This document shows positions 26,700-38,485 of a DNA stretch of 64,000 bases, in pieces. The notes beneath the pieces were generated by a model. It worked only from the letters and a program-made list of their open reading frames with translations, made no database searches and was not told the DNA's origin. Position numbers and translations under genes: made by a program. This DNA is from Dicyema japonicum (Eukaryota > Dicyemida > Rhombozoa > Dicyemidae): positions 1,180,324 through 1,244,323 of the forward strand of contig RDEW01000005.1 in assembly GCA_011109175.1 (NCBI GenBank), written 5' to 3'. Position 1 is the stretch's first letter. Each line of letters starts with the position of its first letter.

Positions 26700-27940
26700 T
26701 AACCAGAATGTGATACCATTATTATACAGGCAATAATACGGCCAATACTAAAACCAGAAAGACCGACTGATGACCCAGCGTCTTTTAGATCGGTGTCACT
26801 AATATGATCCATGTCAAAAATCCTGGAGAGATTTGTGCTCGGGAGAATAAAAGAATTTTTACCAGAGAGGCTTTTTCAACATGAATTCAAAAATGAGAGA
26901 TCCACGTCTACGTACTTGCATACATTAACAGACTTCATTCAAGTCGGATTCACAACTAAGCCGAGACACTTTAAAACAGTGCTCTGCTCGATTGACATAC
27001 ATAAAGCTTTTAACTCAGTCTCGAGGAAAATTATATTGAGAAAAATATTTCAATCGGAGATCCCAAAGAAACTAAAGCTTTGAATCACTAACTTCCTAAG
27101 TGGACGAAGGGGATGTGTTTGCCTCGGAGGTCTGAAATCAATCTCACGTTTCTTCCCCAACAGAGTGCCTCAATGACCTCCTTTATCCTTTGCTCTGTTT
27201 AACCACTTTCTGGCCGATCTCCCAACTCTTGAATATGATAATGATGTTCTACTTTCCTATGCGGATGATATAGTGTTGGCTTCGCAAGATCAGGACATCC
27301 AGAAGGCCAGAAAAAGAATACAATTTAACTTGGACAGGCTTAATGCCTGGATAGTGGAAAACCGGCTCATGGTGAATGCAGAAGTCGTCTACGTCACTAT
27401 TTACCTCTGACAAAAGATTGGGAAGGCGGACAGTCATTTTGAAGTTAAACAAGGTCGGCATCCCTTTCAACAGATGTCAAAGGATCTTGGGTGTGACAAT
27501 TGATATGCATCTTGTTCAACACCTCACGGAGAAAACATTCTATTGAAATGCGAGAAGAAACTGAACATATTGAAAAGTTTATCGGGAATATGGAAGAGTG
27601 GTACTCATCCAGTCTTGATGAACGTGTACAAGAAGTACATCGAGCCATGTTTCTCATATGCAAGCCCCTCGTGGAGACAGTCCATATGACTGAACAAATA
27701 AGAGGAAAATTGAAGAAATGCAAAAGAGGCTTACAAAGTAACGGAGCGTTGGATTTGTGAAGATCACCGAACCTACGCCGCTGGAAGCCCTTATGAGACT
27801 AGACTCCAGATCACGGGAAGGTGACCCGGAAAATTCAGCAGCCGTCTTGTACGTTCATGCGCGGGCATGAAAGAAGAACACCCGGCAAAGATGAGGTCTC
27901 TGTTCGAATGCATCGGGATCGAATTAATTGAATGTTTTTT
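26700..27940 (+). mobile_element. LINE-J copy, RT to C-terminus
   Basis: Plus-strand frames: IIRPILKPERPTDDPASFRS, then an ORF at 26811-27083 (MSKILERFVLGRIKEFLPER, CSIDIHKAFNSVSRK). The intact catalytic box SYADDIVLASQDQDIQKARK lies at about 27255-27315. The C-terminus NVYKKYIEPCFSYASPSW and MKEEHPAKMRSL ends near 27900. Several frame breaks remain. It is truncated at the 5' end, directly after the hAT remnant. Confidence 0.8.
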
Positions 27941-27959
27941 TGACATAATGAATATAAGT

Positions 27960-29225
27960 AATATGTTATGTTATCCAATTAAGTCGTGTCCGACCCTTGG
28001 AGATCTCATGATCCAATTTTCTCACTCTCCTCGATCCGTCTCAATTTGGAACAGCCTTGATATAGGCATTCCCGTGACATCTTCTACCGTGGATAGCCAC
28101 CGAGTCCTCGGTCGACCAGGTCTTCTCTTCCCAGTAATATTGCTCAGCATAATGGTTCTTTCCAGGGAATCAGAACGGACAACATGCCCAAAGAACGCCA
28201 ATCTGTGTTTTACGATTCTTTTCTAGCGAAATGTCCGTCTCCATCCGTTTGAGTACATCGTGTTTGTTATTTTGGAAGTCCAGGGGATTCTTAGTAAGCT
28301 CCTCAGCACCAAAGTTCAAAAGCATCAATTTTTCGTCTATCCGCCTTTTTCAGTATCCATGATTCTGCGCCGTATAGAAAAACCGGGAACACAATTGCAT
28401 TAACCAGTCTGCATTTAATCCTTAAGCAAATATCTTTGCTTTTCCAAATTCTATTCATCCTCTGGAAGGTCTCGTCCCATGGCAAGTCGCCACTTGATTT
28501 CTAAACCTCCGTCACCATTCCGATTAATTAGACATTCCAGAAAGACAACATTATCGCAACTCTTTATTTTCTCATTCCCAATTTTTAGATCCATTATTAG
28601 CAGTCGTTATAATTTTGGTCTTCTTGATGTTTAGCAATAAACCAAAGACGGCGCTCTTTTCTCTTAATCTTAGAATCAACTCCCTGAGGCCATCCTCTGT
28701 TTCAGTCAGTAAGGTTGCATCGTCAGCACAGCGCAATTTATTGATGTTTCTGCCTCCAATTTTAATCACGTTATTTGATAAAGTATCCAATATAGACATG
28801 ATCATTTCGGCATAAATATTGAATAGGATAGAAGATAATATGCATCCTTGTCTTACTCCTTTACCAATTTTGAACAATCGGTATCTCCATACACTGTTCT
28901 AACGATAGCTTCTTGATCTTTATAAAGAGATTTGATAAGCAATATCAGATGGCCATCGAATCCAAATTCTTTTAAGGCGGACCACAGCTTGTTATGTATA
29001 ACGGAATCAAAAGCTTTTCCGATAGTCAATGAAGTACATGTATACACTCTTTGGGATTCATGGGCTTTCTTCATAATCCACCGGACATTTGCTATATAGT
29101 CACGTGTGTCTCGTCCCTTCCTGAATCCTGCTTGGACATCGGGTAGAATCATTTCGGCATTAGACGATGTTGTATTATCTTGAAGTATTTTGCTGACGTG
29201 GGGAATTAAGGCTATTGTACGATAG
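27960..29225 (-). mobile_element. RTE-like LINE, RT and C-terminus
   Basis: The order on the minus strand is QAGFRKGRDTRDYIANVRWI (29130), AFDSVIHNKLWSALKEFGFD, VRQGCILSSILFNIYAEMIM (28860), the catalytic LRCADDATLLTETEDGL (YADD altered to CADD), AIVFPVFLYGAESWILKKAD (28380), and the tail GHVVRSDSLERTI, GRPRTRWL, then WEKLDHEISKGRTRLN (28010). It differs in detail from LINE-T and is more like RTE/BovB-type elements. It is 5'-truncated with internal frame breaks. Confidence 0.8.
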
Positions 29226-29301
29226 TTTGATTATTATAAGTAAAAATAATAATAATTTTTAAATTAAAATAATTAATTTAATTCATAGATTATTTTGGTT
29301 G

Positions 29302-29817
29302 ATGCTTACAAACATAATTAGATCATCTATTAGGTTAAATAGACAGTTAAGTAGTTTATTAGGTATATTTATCATAATCTTGGTTAGCCATTAGAAAGTA
29401 CAGTCATGGGGTTACAGAGACTGATGAACAATTTGACAATAGATTTGAAGGGTATTTTAATGACCCAAAGGCAGACTGTTGGGACATTAGAACTAGATTT
29501 CAGGAATTATTGGTTATTATTATAATAATATAAGGGATATGACCTCATTCCAGAACCAAGGATAATCATTGCTTCTCTTAATGCCTGCAGACGGGTGAAT
29601 GACTATGCTTTGGCTGTGAGAATATTGGAAGCTGTTTATGTAATATTTTATATTATTTTAGGTTAAAACTGTGCCAAATACTGACAAAATATGGCCATAC
29701 ATTATGCAGGAAATACAACCTACTCTTGATAAACTAGGAGTTTCTACTCATATTGAGATGGGATATGACAAACCTGAGTTATTCAGTTATACTATGCTAA
29801 AGGATGAGACTTATTAA
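29302..29817 (+). CDS. COX5A: Cytochrome c oxidase subunit 5A, mitochondrial precursor
   Basis: A hidden gene with exons 29302-29362, 29388-29512, 29535-29639 and 29662-29817 and introns of 25, 22 and 22 nt. The product is 148 residues, close to the 150 of the mammalian precursor. The first 28 or so residues ([20 protein letters not shown]...) are basic and hydroxylated, a typical mitochondrial targeting sequence. The mature part matches COX5A landmarks: [73 protein letters not shown]. It is a nuclear-encoded subunit of respiratory complex IV on the matrix side. Exon 4's donor could lie 6 nt upstream, giving a 28-nt intron, but the 22-nt choice fits the size class. The stop is TAA. Confidence 0.93.
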
Positions 29818-29879
29818 TTTTACTAATATCTACTAATTCATTCATTTGTTATCCTATTCTTACTATTTGTATTATTCAA

Positions 29880-30131
29880 TCATTTAATTAACACATGTTC
29901 TCTGTGATTTATGAACTGAACAACGTGCTTGATGGAAAGTACAGCCATTGCAATAATTCCGATAAGAATCCAGAAGGCCTTTTTTGTTAAGAGTTCAAAG
30001 ATGGTTTCTTGTTGCATATAAAAATGTGGAATAGAGCCAATCGTTGATCTGGTGAAAAAAAGAGTACCTTTCAAGGAGTTACGTAGTGAGATCATATTTA
30101 AGTTACATGTCACTAAGAGGGAGTTAAACAA
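29880..30131 (-). CDS. Small single-span protein, possibly mitochondrial (unidentified)
   Basis: An uninterrupted 83-codon ORF. An N-terminal basic/hydroxylated part (MISLRNSLKGTLFFTRSTIG, using the second Met) could be a targeting sequence. A clear membrane span follows, FWILIGIIAMAVLSI, and then a short polar tail. The size and shape recall small complex IV subunits, but I cannot match a family. It is convergent with COX5A, the stops being about 62 bp apart. From 30132 to 30539 I see nothing assignable. Confidence 0.4.
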   Translation of the reverse strand: MFNSLLVTCNLNMISLRNSLKGTLFFTRSTIGSIPHFYMQQETIFELLTKKAFWILIGIIAMAVLSIKHVVQFINHREHVLIK

Positions 30132-30539
30132 GGTTGGTCATTCATAAGACGGCGATAACTTTGTTTTGTGTTAACATACTTAAAGCTTGTTCTTTAGAAT
30201 TCTTGTGTGGAAGGTTGAGGTATGAAAATTAATTGAATTGCTTTAAAGTTCGTAATAATCTCCTTAGACTAAAGATTAGTTTGTTTAAATGATTTATTTT
30301 ATCTTTAAAACCCAAGACCACCAAAAAGAAAGTACTAACTCACTAATTAAGTTATCCCAGCTTTGATGGTCGATTATACCTCAAAGACGAAAATTTTGAA
30401 AGCACAGATTAGTTTTTTGCATGGATAACGAGTCTGAAATGCGAACTTTTGCCTAGTCTATCCATAGAAATTCGGGGATTCGTACACTGCAGCAAGAATA
30501 CTTGCACTCCTATTTTTCAATAAATTAAACTAAATTCCA

Positions 30540-33310
30540 AAGACCACTGTTAAACCGAAAAAACTAAACTAAGTGATCCCGACGAATTGGATCAAGGCTC
30601 TCATCTTTTCTCGGTATTGATCCCTTGAGCCTACACAAGTTCGTTGTGGACGAGCACTTTCTTTTTGGCATTGGTGTTCATTTTTGTTTTTTTCGATTAG
30701 TTCTCTATGGGCTTCGGTGATTTAATGTCTTCCCTGTATACTATCTCTCGGTTAGTTTGAAGGCCCTTTTCTGGGTTGCGGATATTTTCTGGATATTCGT
30801 ATAAGAGGCCAGTGGTCCCATGAAGTACACGCAAATGAAATGCATGGTTCGATGTACTGTGAGTAGAGCGTTTTAAGTATATGGTGATGTCCAATTTTCC
30901 ATAGACCTGTTAGGCATTCCAGAAGGTTGATTTTCTCACATTTGTTCAGCACGTTAGTGACATGTCTCGAAAAGTTCATGTATCGAAAGTCAGATCCAAT
31001 ATTTTTTGCCATTTGCTGAACGACAATTCTCTTCCCTCCGCAGTAACTTCTATTGTCCTGTTCGACAATCTTTTGTCCGAGGTATAGAAAATTTTTCGGT
31101 ATTGATTGACATCCGATTTTCACTTAACCACTCGAGTAGTCGATCCATGTGGTGTTGTATTCTTTCCGTCGCTGTTTGGGTGTTCTGATTCCGTGAGGCT
31201 AAGACGATATCGTCTGCATAAGCCAGAAGTAGGTCGTCTTCTCCATTCGGCCTCTGAATGTCAGCCGTAAACAGGTTGAATAGTAATGGTGATAGCGGCG
31301 AGTCCTGGGTACTCCATTTGGGAATAAACGGGAGACAGAATGAATGTTTCCAATTCACACTCTACCTCTTCGTCCGCTAAGGAAGTTCATCAGCCAGCGT
31401 TTGAGGTTTTCAGGGATATCTGATTAGTAAATTTTCTATGTTAGGTTCTTCTTCGGCACAGAGTCGAAAACTTTGTAGAACGTCTAGTGAGCATAACACA
31501 ATTTTCTGGTGTCTTGGCTTGCACAGAAATCCTGAGCGAATAAAGTTAGTCAGGGATGTGAGAAGGCTCGTTGTGGACCGATCCTTTTTGAAACCATGCT
31601 GGAATGGTTTATCGTGAGTCCTTTCAGTGATTTTTGAGAGGATAAGCTTTTCCAGAATTTTTGACATGGAGCATAAGTGAGAAATAGGCCTGAAGGAAGC
31701 TGGGTCTTCTTTCGGTTTTCCTGGCTTCAATACTGGGCGAATGTTTGCAAGTTTCCATATCGTTGGGATTGAGTTATAATTAATCGACCAGTTGTAGATT
31801 TTGGTCAGGGTACCGATTCCCTCATTGCCTAAGTTTTTCAGGAGGATTATGGGAATTCCGTCTGGACCATGAGAATGTGTTACTTTTGTTTGGCTTAGGG
31901 ATGCCATTACCTCCTTTTCCGTGAAATAAGTTAATTGATCCCTTTTCGGTTTTCTTAGCGGCGGTTTGGGTTGGTCAGTCCTCATGTGGTTTTTGTGAGA
32001 GATTTTCGCGTAGCATTTTATTAGGGCGTTTAGGTCCTTTTGGCTGAATTCGTCATTTCCGGGTGTCCTCTCATCCACTTTTGAGATATTTCGAATTGTC
32101 TTCCAGACTTCGGATGTTGACCGGTTACGATTTAATGACGTAAGCATTTAGCTCTCTGTATTTTGAATTCATTGGCTTTTATTTCCTCGTTCAGCACTTT
32201 TAGACGGATCTTTGCTTTGGAGGAACGGATCCGTGCTTTTTTGAGACGGTTTCGTTCCTCGACCAGAGTCTTCCTTTCGTACTCTCTCGTGTAAGCGACA
32301 TATCTTTTAGGGATAGCCATTGTTTTTGCTTCCAGGATGACTTTGTTGATGTAGGCGACCACTATATCAAGGGAGGTGAAGTTTTCCAGCTGTATGTTAT
32401 CCAAATATTGGTCCGTAACTATCGAAATAATTGGCAATTTGCAAGATTGTATATGCAGGTTTATTTTTTCCACTGGTAATTTCGCTTTTGATTTTTAGCA
32501 GAATAAGGTCACTTCGGGTGTCGGAGATGACGGACCAATTAATCGTTTTTGAAAGCTGTGGTGAACAGAGTGTGATATCTGCGGAGGTTGGATTGTCACA
32601 GTTCTTTTGAGGTGTTCTTGTGTTTTTGATGGGTCATTGATGATTGTCAGATTACCAGACTACGTCAACAGCAGATTTCCTCTTGTATCTGCAGACTGAT
32701 TTAAGAGCCAGAGAGGGTGTTTAGCATTCAAATCGCCGCATATCACGACTTCGTTCCAAATCTCCAGTGCTGATAAGTCCGGCATAGTGTAATGTTTCGG
32801 ACATGAGCCCGGAGACGGAATATACATGTTTACAAAATATAGTCTTCCTTTTGTTGTGCCAACAGATATTCCGATTGTCTCCGTGGTTTCATCACTCCTC
32901 AATAGTTTCTTCGCTTCGATTGTATGGTCCTCATACTTTATGCCTTTTCTGATTAATGTAAGTAGTCCTCCACGTTTCTTAGTATTATGCTGTATCCGGG
33001 AAAGAGGGGCGTAGTATCTTTTGATGATAGCTTCGATTCTTGGATGAGCACGATGTCAGCTTTAAGTTTAACAATCAGAGTTCTAAGTTCAATAATTTTG
33101 CCTTTTATTCCGTTCACATTCAGTTGTATAGCGGAGATCCGATCCTTTGACTTGTGTAAATTGCGAATCCGAGAAGGTGTAGCCAGATTAATAATCCGTC
33201 GACCGGGGACGACATGTACCCCCGGTGGAAGAGAGCTAATGGCTCTTTTTGGAAATGCTTTAGGAGCATTTTGAGCGCCTCCAGAGTTGTTGCATCCGGT
33301 GAGCCACATA
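30540..33310 (-). mobile_element. LINE-J, most complete copy in the window
   Basis: Reading down from 33310: a basic leader, then the endonuclease (ISAIQLNVNGIKGKIIELRT, DIVLIQESKLSSKDTTPLFP, VVICGDLNAKHPLWL). A linker follows at 32473-32132, then a 245-codon frame 32147-31410 with GPDGIPIILLKNLGNEGIGT, VLKPGKPKEDPASFRPISHL and QHGFKKDRSTTSLL. The catalytic box is LLAYADDIVLASRNQ (about 31220). The C-terminus has LYSQYIEPCISFACTSWDHW. It ends near 30560 with the LINE-J tail (GGGATCACTTAG, ACAGTGGTCTTTGG). A few frameshifts separate the blocks, so it is dead but recognisable end to end. Confidence 0.88.
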
Positions 33311-33404
33311 ACGCCACACTAAATTTTTATAATTATACGCTAAATTTTTAACCCTGTATAAGCTGATGACCAATAAAACGGAAAATTATTGAAAGAATTT
33401 ATTT

Positions 33405-33722
33405 ATTAACCCCGGATACACCGAGAAAGAAGTTAAAGTAAACAACTAATTAAGTGTATCCATTGTCCACTTCTACAGAAACAGAGTCCATCCGGAATCA
33501 GCATAAAAGGTAAGACGTCCATTACATGCAGTTGTGGAAACCCCTCCACTGGAGTGGGGAAGAGCAAATGATCCTTTTTCGTTCCGGCCTGGCACTGGGC
33601 GTCACCTAGACAGGTGGATCACATGACGCCACTCTATTAGGAAGAGAGAGAAGGAACAAACAAGAAAGCGGAAAACTTCAACCAATTAACCACGCAGCTC
33701 TACATGGCGCCACGCGGCTAAT
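33405..33722 (-). mobile_element. SINE-B copy 3 (inverted)
   Basis: The reverse complement matches 8808-9125 and 46079-46382 along its length: GCTGCGTGGTTAATTGG, GGCGTCATGTGATCC, TTGTTTACTTTAACTTC and the CCGGGGTTAATAAATAAATT end. This copy has the fullest 5' end (TTAGCCGCGTGGCGCC). It lies just upstream of the LINE-J at 33310. Confidence 0.85.
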
Positions 33723-33879
33723 TTTTCCAAAAAAAAGAAAAAAGAAAGAATTGTCAAAGAGTGCACAATTTGCATGTTTTATACTCTACTTAAAGTAGAA
33801 AATTAATTTATATAATAGATTTTTATATATTTTTTGCTTATCAATAAATTTTCTTGTTAATAGATTTTCGATTCTAAAT

Positions 33880-34545
33880 AGCATGTTTCCAGTCCGAGAT
33901 CCCGGGGAAGCTTAAACTTTGGATAACAAATTTCTTAGGTGGACGAAGGGGACGTGTATGCCTCGGAGGACTGAAATCAGTCTCACGTCTTCTCCCAAAC
34001 GGTGTCCCCCAAGGACCTCCTTTATTTCCCGCCTTATTCAATTTATACCTGGCAGACCTCCCGACACCGGAATCCAATAACGATGTTCTACTCACATATG
34101 CGGACGACATTGTTTTTTGCCTCGCGTGATCGGGATATCCAAAATGTTACAAATTAACCTGGACCGACTCAACGCCTGGGTAATGAAGAACCGACTCACG
34201 ATAAATTCCAGAAAGTCGGTCACGTCTATGTTTACTTCGGACAAAAGGTCGTGGGGACCTTCATTATCATGGACGAACACTAAGAAAATCAAGGACGTTC
34301 AAAAGAAGGCTTTCAGAATGACGGAGCGGTGGTCTTGTGGGAGACACAGAATCGGACCGACTAATCTGGACGCCCTCATTAAACAAAACTCCGACATGCG
34401 GGAAGGTGGCCCTGCAAATACAGCCAGCCGCCCTGTACGAGCTTGTGTAGGTACGAGGGAGGAGCACCGGGAAAGAATGAGGATTTTGGCGGAGCGCATC
34501 GGGATCACGTGATAGTTAGTTTTGGTTTTACCGTGGTCTTATTAT
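33880..34545 (+). mobile_element. LINE-J 3' half with internal deletion
   Basis: Frames read GKLKLWITNFLGGRRGRVCL, LLPNGVPQGPPLFPALFNLY, then the catalytic LTYADDIVF, and LQINLDRLNAWVMKNRLTIN. Then the frame jumps to SLSWTNTKKIKDVQKKAFRM, skipping the segment present at 45655-45790, so an internal deletion lies at about 34255. It ends with GATCACGTGATAGTTAG and ACCGTGGTCTT before a (ATT)n run. Confidence 0.8.
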
Positions 34546-34559
34546 TATTATTATAAGCA

Positions 34560-34866
34560 ACTACATAGAATCATATAAACTATAATTCTATTCGTGCCGC
34601 GTCTGAACAATCCTCTTAATTAGCCTTTCCCATCCCCTCCTGTCCGATGCCAAGTGCTGCAGACTACTAAGGTCTTCACCGTCCTTTAGTAGTCTGGTTA
34701 CTGATCTCAGGTCACCATTAAGGACTTCCGGAAGAGTTATTCTTGGACGACCTCTGAACTTCTCCCCTGACGTATCGAAGTATTCTTCCATGACGACGTT
34801 TGCTGGCGTGTCTTGTTCTAATCTGAGAATATGGCCAAACAATCTCCAGCGAGCCTTCATGATCAT
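34560..34866 (-). mobile_element. LINE-T C-terminal fragment
   Basis: The minus strand reads ARWRLFGHILRLEQDTPANV, FRGRPRITLPEVLNGDLRSV and DRRGWERLIKRIVQTRHE, then the (AAT)n-type end. It is one of several short C-terminal pieces of this family. Confidence 0.75.
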
Positions 34867-34869
34867 GGT

Positions 34870-34935
34870 GCTCAGAGTCTTGGTGTTAAATAAAAAAAAT
34901 AAATGGTCTTGGGTGTTAAATAAAAAAAATAAATA
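34870..34935 (+). repeat. Duplicated LINE-J tail
   Basis: The segment GTCTTGGTGTTAAATAAAAA (then AAATAAATG) is followed at once by a second copy with GGTCTTGGGTGTTAAATAAA. It is the 3' terminus of LINE-J present twice in tandem, with no body attached. Confidence 0.65.
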
Positions 34936-35117
34936 GCATGTGAATAGACCTAATGAAGGATTTCATGCAGACCCATAAATGTTAATTTAATTATTCAAAT
35001 GATGACTATAATTGGATTTTTTACATTCATTGACGTATAAAGCAAATATGCTATTTGTAAAAGACTTAAAAGTAAATCTGCAATAGGTATATTTTTAATT
35101 TATTAGAATTTAGAAAT

Positions 35118-35640
35118 TTGTTTGAAATCGGCTTTTGTGAGATTCTGCAAACAGATAATGGAACTCCGGTTTCTTTGAATTGCCCGGACAAACTTGGAGA
35201 GAGAGTAAATCGTAAACTATTTGAAGGCGACGTCCGAGTTGCGTTGCGCGTCATTGCCAGCGACGATACTGTCATGGCTGCGACGCCTGAGGTGCTTGAA
35301 CTACTCAGACGAAAACATCCATGTCCTCCACCAGATTACCGCCCATTCGTGCTTCCGGGAAATTTGTCAAGGACGACCGTCACCGAAGACGAAGTGCGGC
35401 GCGGCATTTCGTCGTTTGCGGCGAGTAGCAGTGGAGGTCTCGATGGCTTGCGGCCAGGTCACATCAAGGATCTTACGGCGGGGGCTACTGCAGAAGCTGG
35501 CTGCAACCCTGTCAAATCAATTACAAAACTGGTTATACGTATTTTAAACGGAGATATTCCTCCTCACGCAAGGGAGCTTCTTTTCAATGCACATATACTG
35601 GCCTTCATAAAACCCGAAGGTGGGGAACCCCATCGCGGTC
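35118..35640 (+). mobile_element. LINE-X N-terminal/RT-entry segment
   Basis: An open frame reads CPDKLGERVNRKLFEGDVRV, ALRVIASDDTVMAATPEVLE, SRTTVTEDEVRRGISSFAAS, SSGGLDGLRPGHIKDL, and ILNGDIPPHARELLFNAHIL followed by AFIKPEGG. This is the pre-RT and first RT block of the family whose C-termini lie at 19875, 44890 and 54867. It is GC-rich. At about 35640 it is fused in frame to LINE-R sequence. Confidence 0.75.
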
Positions 35641-38154
35641 GGCAACTATTTCATGTCCCACTTGAGGACCGTAGATTTACCCGCAAGATCTTTCATTGTA
35701 AGGTTAACGGAGTAGTATTAACCTGTATCAATAAGGCTGTAGCTTATGCGGTGGAGGCTAAGCCAGTAGGGTCACTGGGTGACATCTCCCTAGTGCTTTA
35801 TGCATCACAGATCACCTATGAGGAATTGACGGACAAGCCCAGACCACTCAGTAAATGGAGGGAGCAGATCTGTGCTAAGATTGCTTGGAGACAGACTGAG
35901 CTGGATGCACTGGAGAGGCACATAAGTAGTGTGGCGAGAGGGGTTAGAGGAAAAGCACCGCTATAGTAAAGGGGCTAATTAGTAAACTCCATGTTCACAA
36001 ATGGGACCTCAAAGAGTTGAGGTGGGCAATAATGGTGTATAAGAGGAAACTCTATACACATTAAAGTCGGTGTAAGAGAAGGAGAGAAAATAATCTGTTT
36101 GATTTTAATCGCAGATTGTTTTACCGTCGCCTACACGAAAATGGCCTTAGTGCATGCTCCAGTAGGACGCGGAAATGCTTTCCACATGGGTAATATGTGG
36201 GAGGCGAATTTCCCGTACAGCGCAAGCTCTTTCTTGGCGGAATCATGCGGAATTTTCGATTTCGCAAGAAATTTGAGGCGGTAGTGAGACATCTCCTGAT
36301 TGGAAAACGACCGGGGTCGATAAAATTTATAATTTCTTTATCAAAAGATGCACTTCATTGCACGAGTCTGTGTCGTGTATTACAGAAAAGCATCACTGAC
36401 CCGGAAACGATTCCTGATTGGGCCTGCACCGGGACAACTTATTTGATCCCAAAGCTGGACAACCCTCAGTCTGCTGCAGATTTATGACCGATAACCTGCA
36501 TACCAACCCTGTATAAACTGATGACCAAATTGGTGGCTAATGAGGTCAGGAGCTTTGTAGAAGCAAATGGGATTCTTTTCGAGAAGGGGCAAAAGAGCAG
36601 GCTTTGATCAACAAGTGCCTTTCTGTGTCTCACGGAAACTCACTTTTCTATGTGGGTGGATGTGACGATTCAGTTGATCATTCTTACTTTGTCGAGTGCC
36701 TAACAGTTTGTGTATGCCTGTGTGTTCATCAGCTTTGTAGTGGCTGAGATGAATAGGTGGAGTATTCAACTATAATAGGCACCAGATAGGCGAGGTAAAA
36801 CTCAAGAGGTGGATCCTTCAGGGGGATAGCATGTCTCCGCTGCTCTTTGTTCTCTGTTTGGAGCTATTGAGTTGCCGCCTCAATGACCGGTTTGAGCAAA
36901 TACCAGTTCATTGTGAGGGGTTTGTTTCAGTACAAATCACCTTCTTTTTATCGATTACTAAGATGTATGCTCGAACAGCCGAGGAGCTCTACTTCATGGG
37001 GGTCTGCGCCAGGGAATTCTTTGAGAGTATAGACTAGATTTGTATTATTCAAAGTCTGCGACTAACACGCAAGTATGTAGCGAGTTAGTAAGAGTCCTAG
37101 AGGAACACGAAGGATATAAGTATCTGGGTGTTACCGAAACTCCAAAGTCCCTTATAATGCCTGAGACAAAGCGACAAATTACTGAAGGCATCCGTAGAAG
37201 AGCAGCGTTATTATGTAAGACGTCTCTAAATTCAAGGAATTTGTTCCTAGCATTAAATGAGTATGCTATCTCGCTGCTAAACTACTACATAGGTGTTGTG
37301 GAGTTTGAGCCCAAAGAGTATGATGAGATGGATGTTATGATCCGTGGAGTAGTCAGAGAGAACCATGTTTATGTGCTGGCAGCCAATAAGGAGGACTATA
37401 TTTACCCTGTGATAAATTCGGGCCGTGGACTGTGTGGAGTAGTCTAACTAAGTGAGCGTATCCTAATGCGAATGCACGACACCCTGATAGCTGGGTCAAG
37501 TGTGTCTGCTAGGAAGCACGCCATAATAACGACCGAGAAAACACGGGCAACCCACCTAGGCACTATCAGACTTTTTTTGTCTGCTAAGTATGGTGTTGAT
37601 GATGGTGGACTAGTAAATGTGAAGGCGTTGATCGAATTACAATATAATAATTTGATGGAAAAGATAAACTTAAAAAGCCTTCATAAGGTCCTCTTCAGAG
37701 CATTGGACAACCCACATGTCGACCTTAAATCGTCGACAATATAGCTAAAATACGGTGACAACTCACCTCGATCGGAGGCGCTGTACACGTATATGCAAGA
37801 CCTTTTTTGGGTCGATCAACAAATACATGTCCCCATTGTAAGTCAGGGAGCATGTCGATTGATCATTTAGCCACTCGGTGCGGATCCATGCTCTGCCACT
37901 ACTATGTGTGGAGGCATAACGAGGTAGTAAGAAGTCTTCATCTTCTACTATGCAATAAGTATGGTATTCGCCACACCAGAAAGTTGCGGACTCATAAGGT
38001 GCAATCTGTAGTAGAGAACACCAGGGTCCAAATTAAGGTAGACAGTGTTATCCGTACCTCGGTGCTAGTCAAGCACAATAAACCGGACATTGTGGCACAC
38101 GATAAAAAGTATGGCCAAGTCCTTATAGAAATTGGCATTCACTTACTACTATAA
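35640..38154 (+). mobile_element. LINE-R (R2/NeSL-like) copy B
   Basis: Up to 35966 a pre-RT segment reads SKWREQICAKIAWRQTELDA. Then come broken RT frames (DKIYNFFIKRCTSLHESVSR about 36320, IPDWACTGTTYLIPKLDNPQ about 36410, GDSMSPLLFVLCLELLSCRL at 36831). The catalytic box reads FLSITKMYART where copy A has FIDDLKMYART, so both aspartates are lost. The C-terminal part in three frames (37040-38154) holds CPHCKSGSMSIDHLATRC and the nuclease motif KPDIVAHDKKYGQVLIEIGI. Compared with copy A it has several small indels and a premature stop, but otherwise the two are almost identical from about 36962. Confidence 0.85.
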
Positions 38155-38309
38155 GTCCCTTTCAGTCGGAATTTAAAACCTAGCTCAATGAGTTATTTTA
38201 TTATTACAACAGCACGTTCAGAAGAATTAAAAATAATCAACATGAATCAAAAAAATATAGACTTTTTAAAAAATATCTTTGTTATCGAACGAATTTTGAT
38301 AGAAACCAA

Positions 38310-38420
38310 TTAGAATGACGTGTGACAAATTGATTGACGGGTGACATGTAGCCACCATGGGAGCCCGTGCGGGACGAGACATAATAATATTGCACTGCGG
38401 AACCTGCATAGTATACGACC
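38310..38420 (+). mobile_element. Diverged SINE-A fragment
   Basis: It contains TTGACGGGTGACATG and CACTGCGGAACCTGCATAG, which parallel the SINE-A core at 54455-54510. The segment in between does not match well. The flank to 38485 is AT-rich 3' region of the tektin gene. Confidence 0.45.
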
Positions 38421-38485
38421 AATATTTGATTTATAATAATTAATAAATAATAATTATTTGTTAATTTAATGAATGATTATTAAAA

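Noticed and set aside
27960-29225. An active reverse transcriptase
   Set aside because: The catalytic box reads CADD, and the frame is broken between RT blocks.
33351-33372. A roughly 22-bp match to LINE-R RT sequence (CCCTGTATAAGCTGATGACC) as a further insertion
   Set aside because: The match is to a motif-coding stretch also at 36506 but is too short, and nothing around it continues the element.
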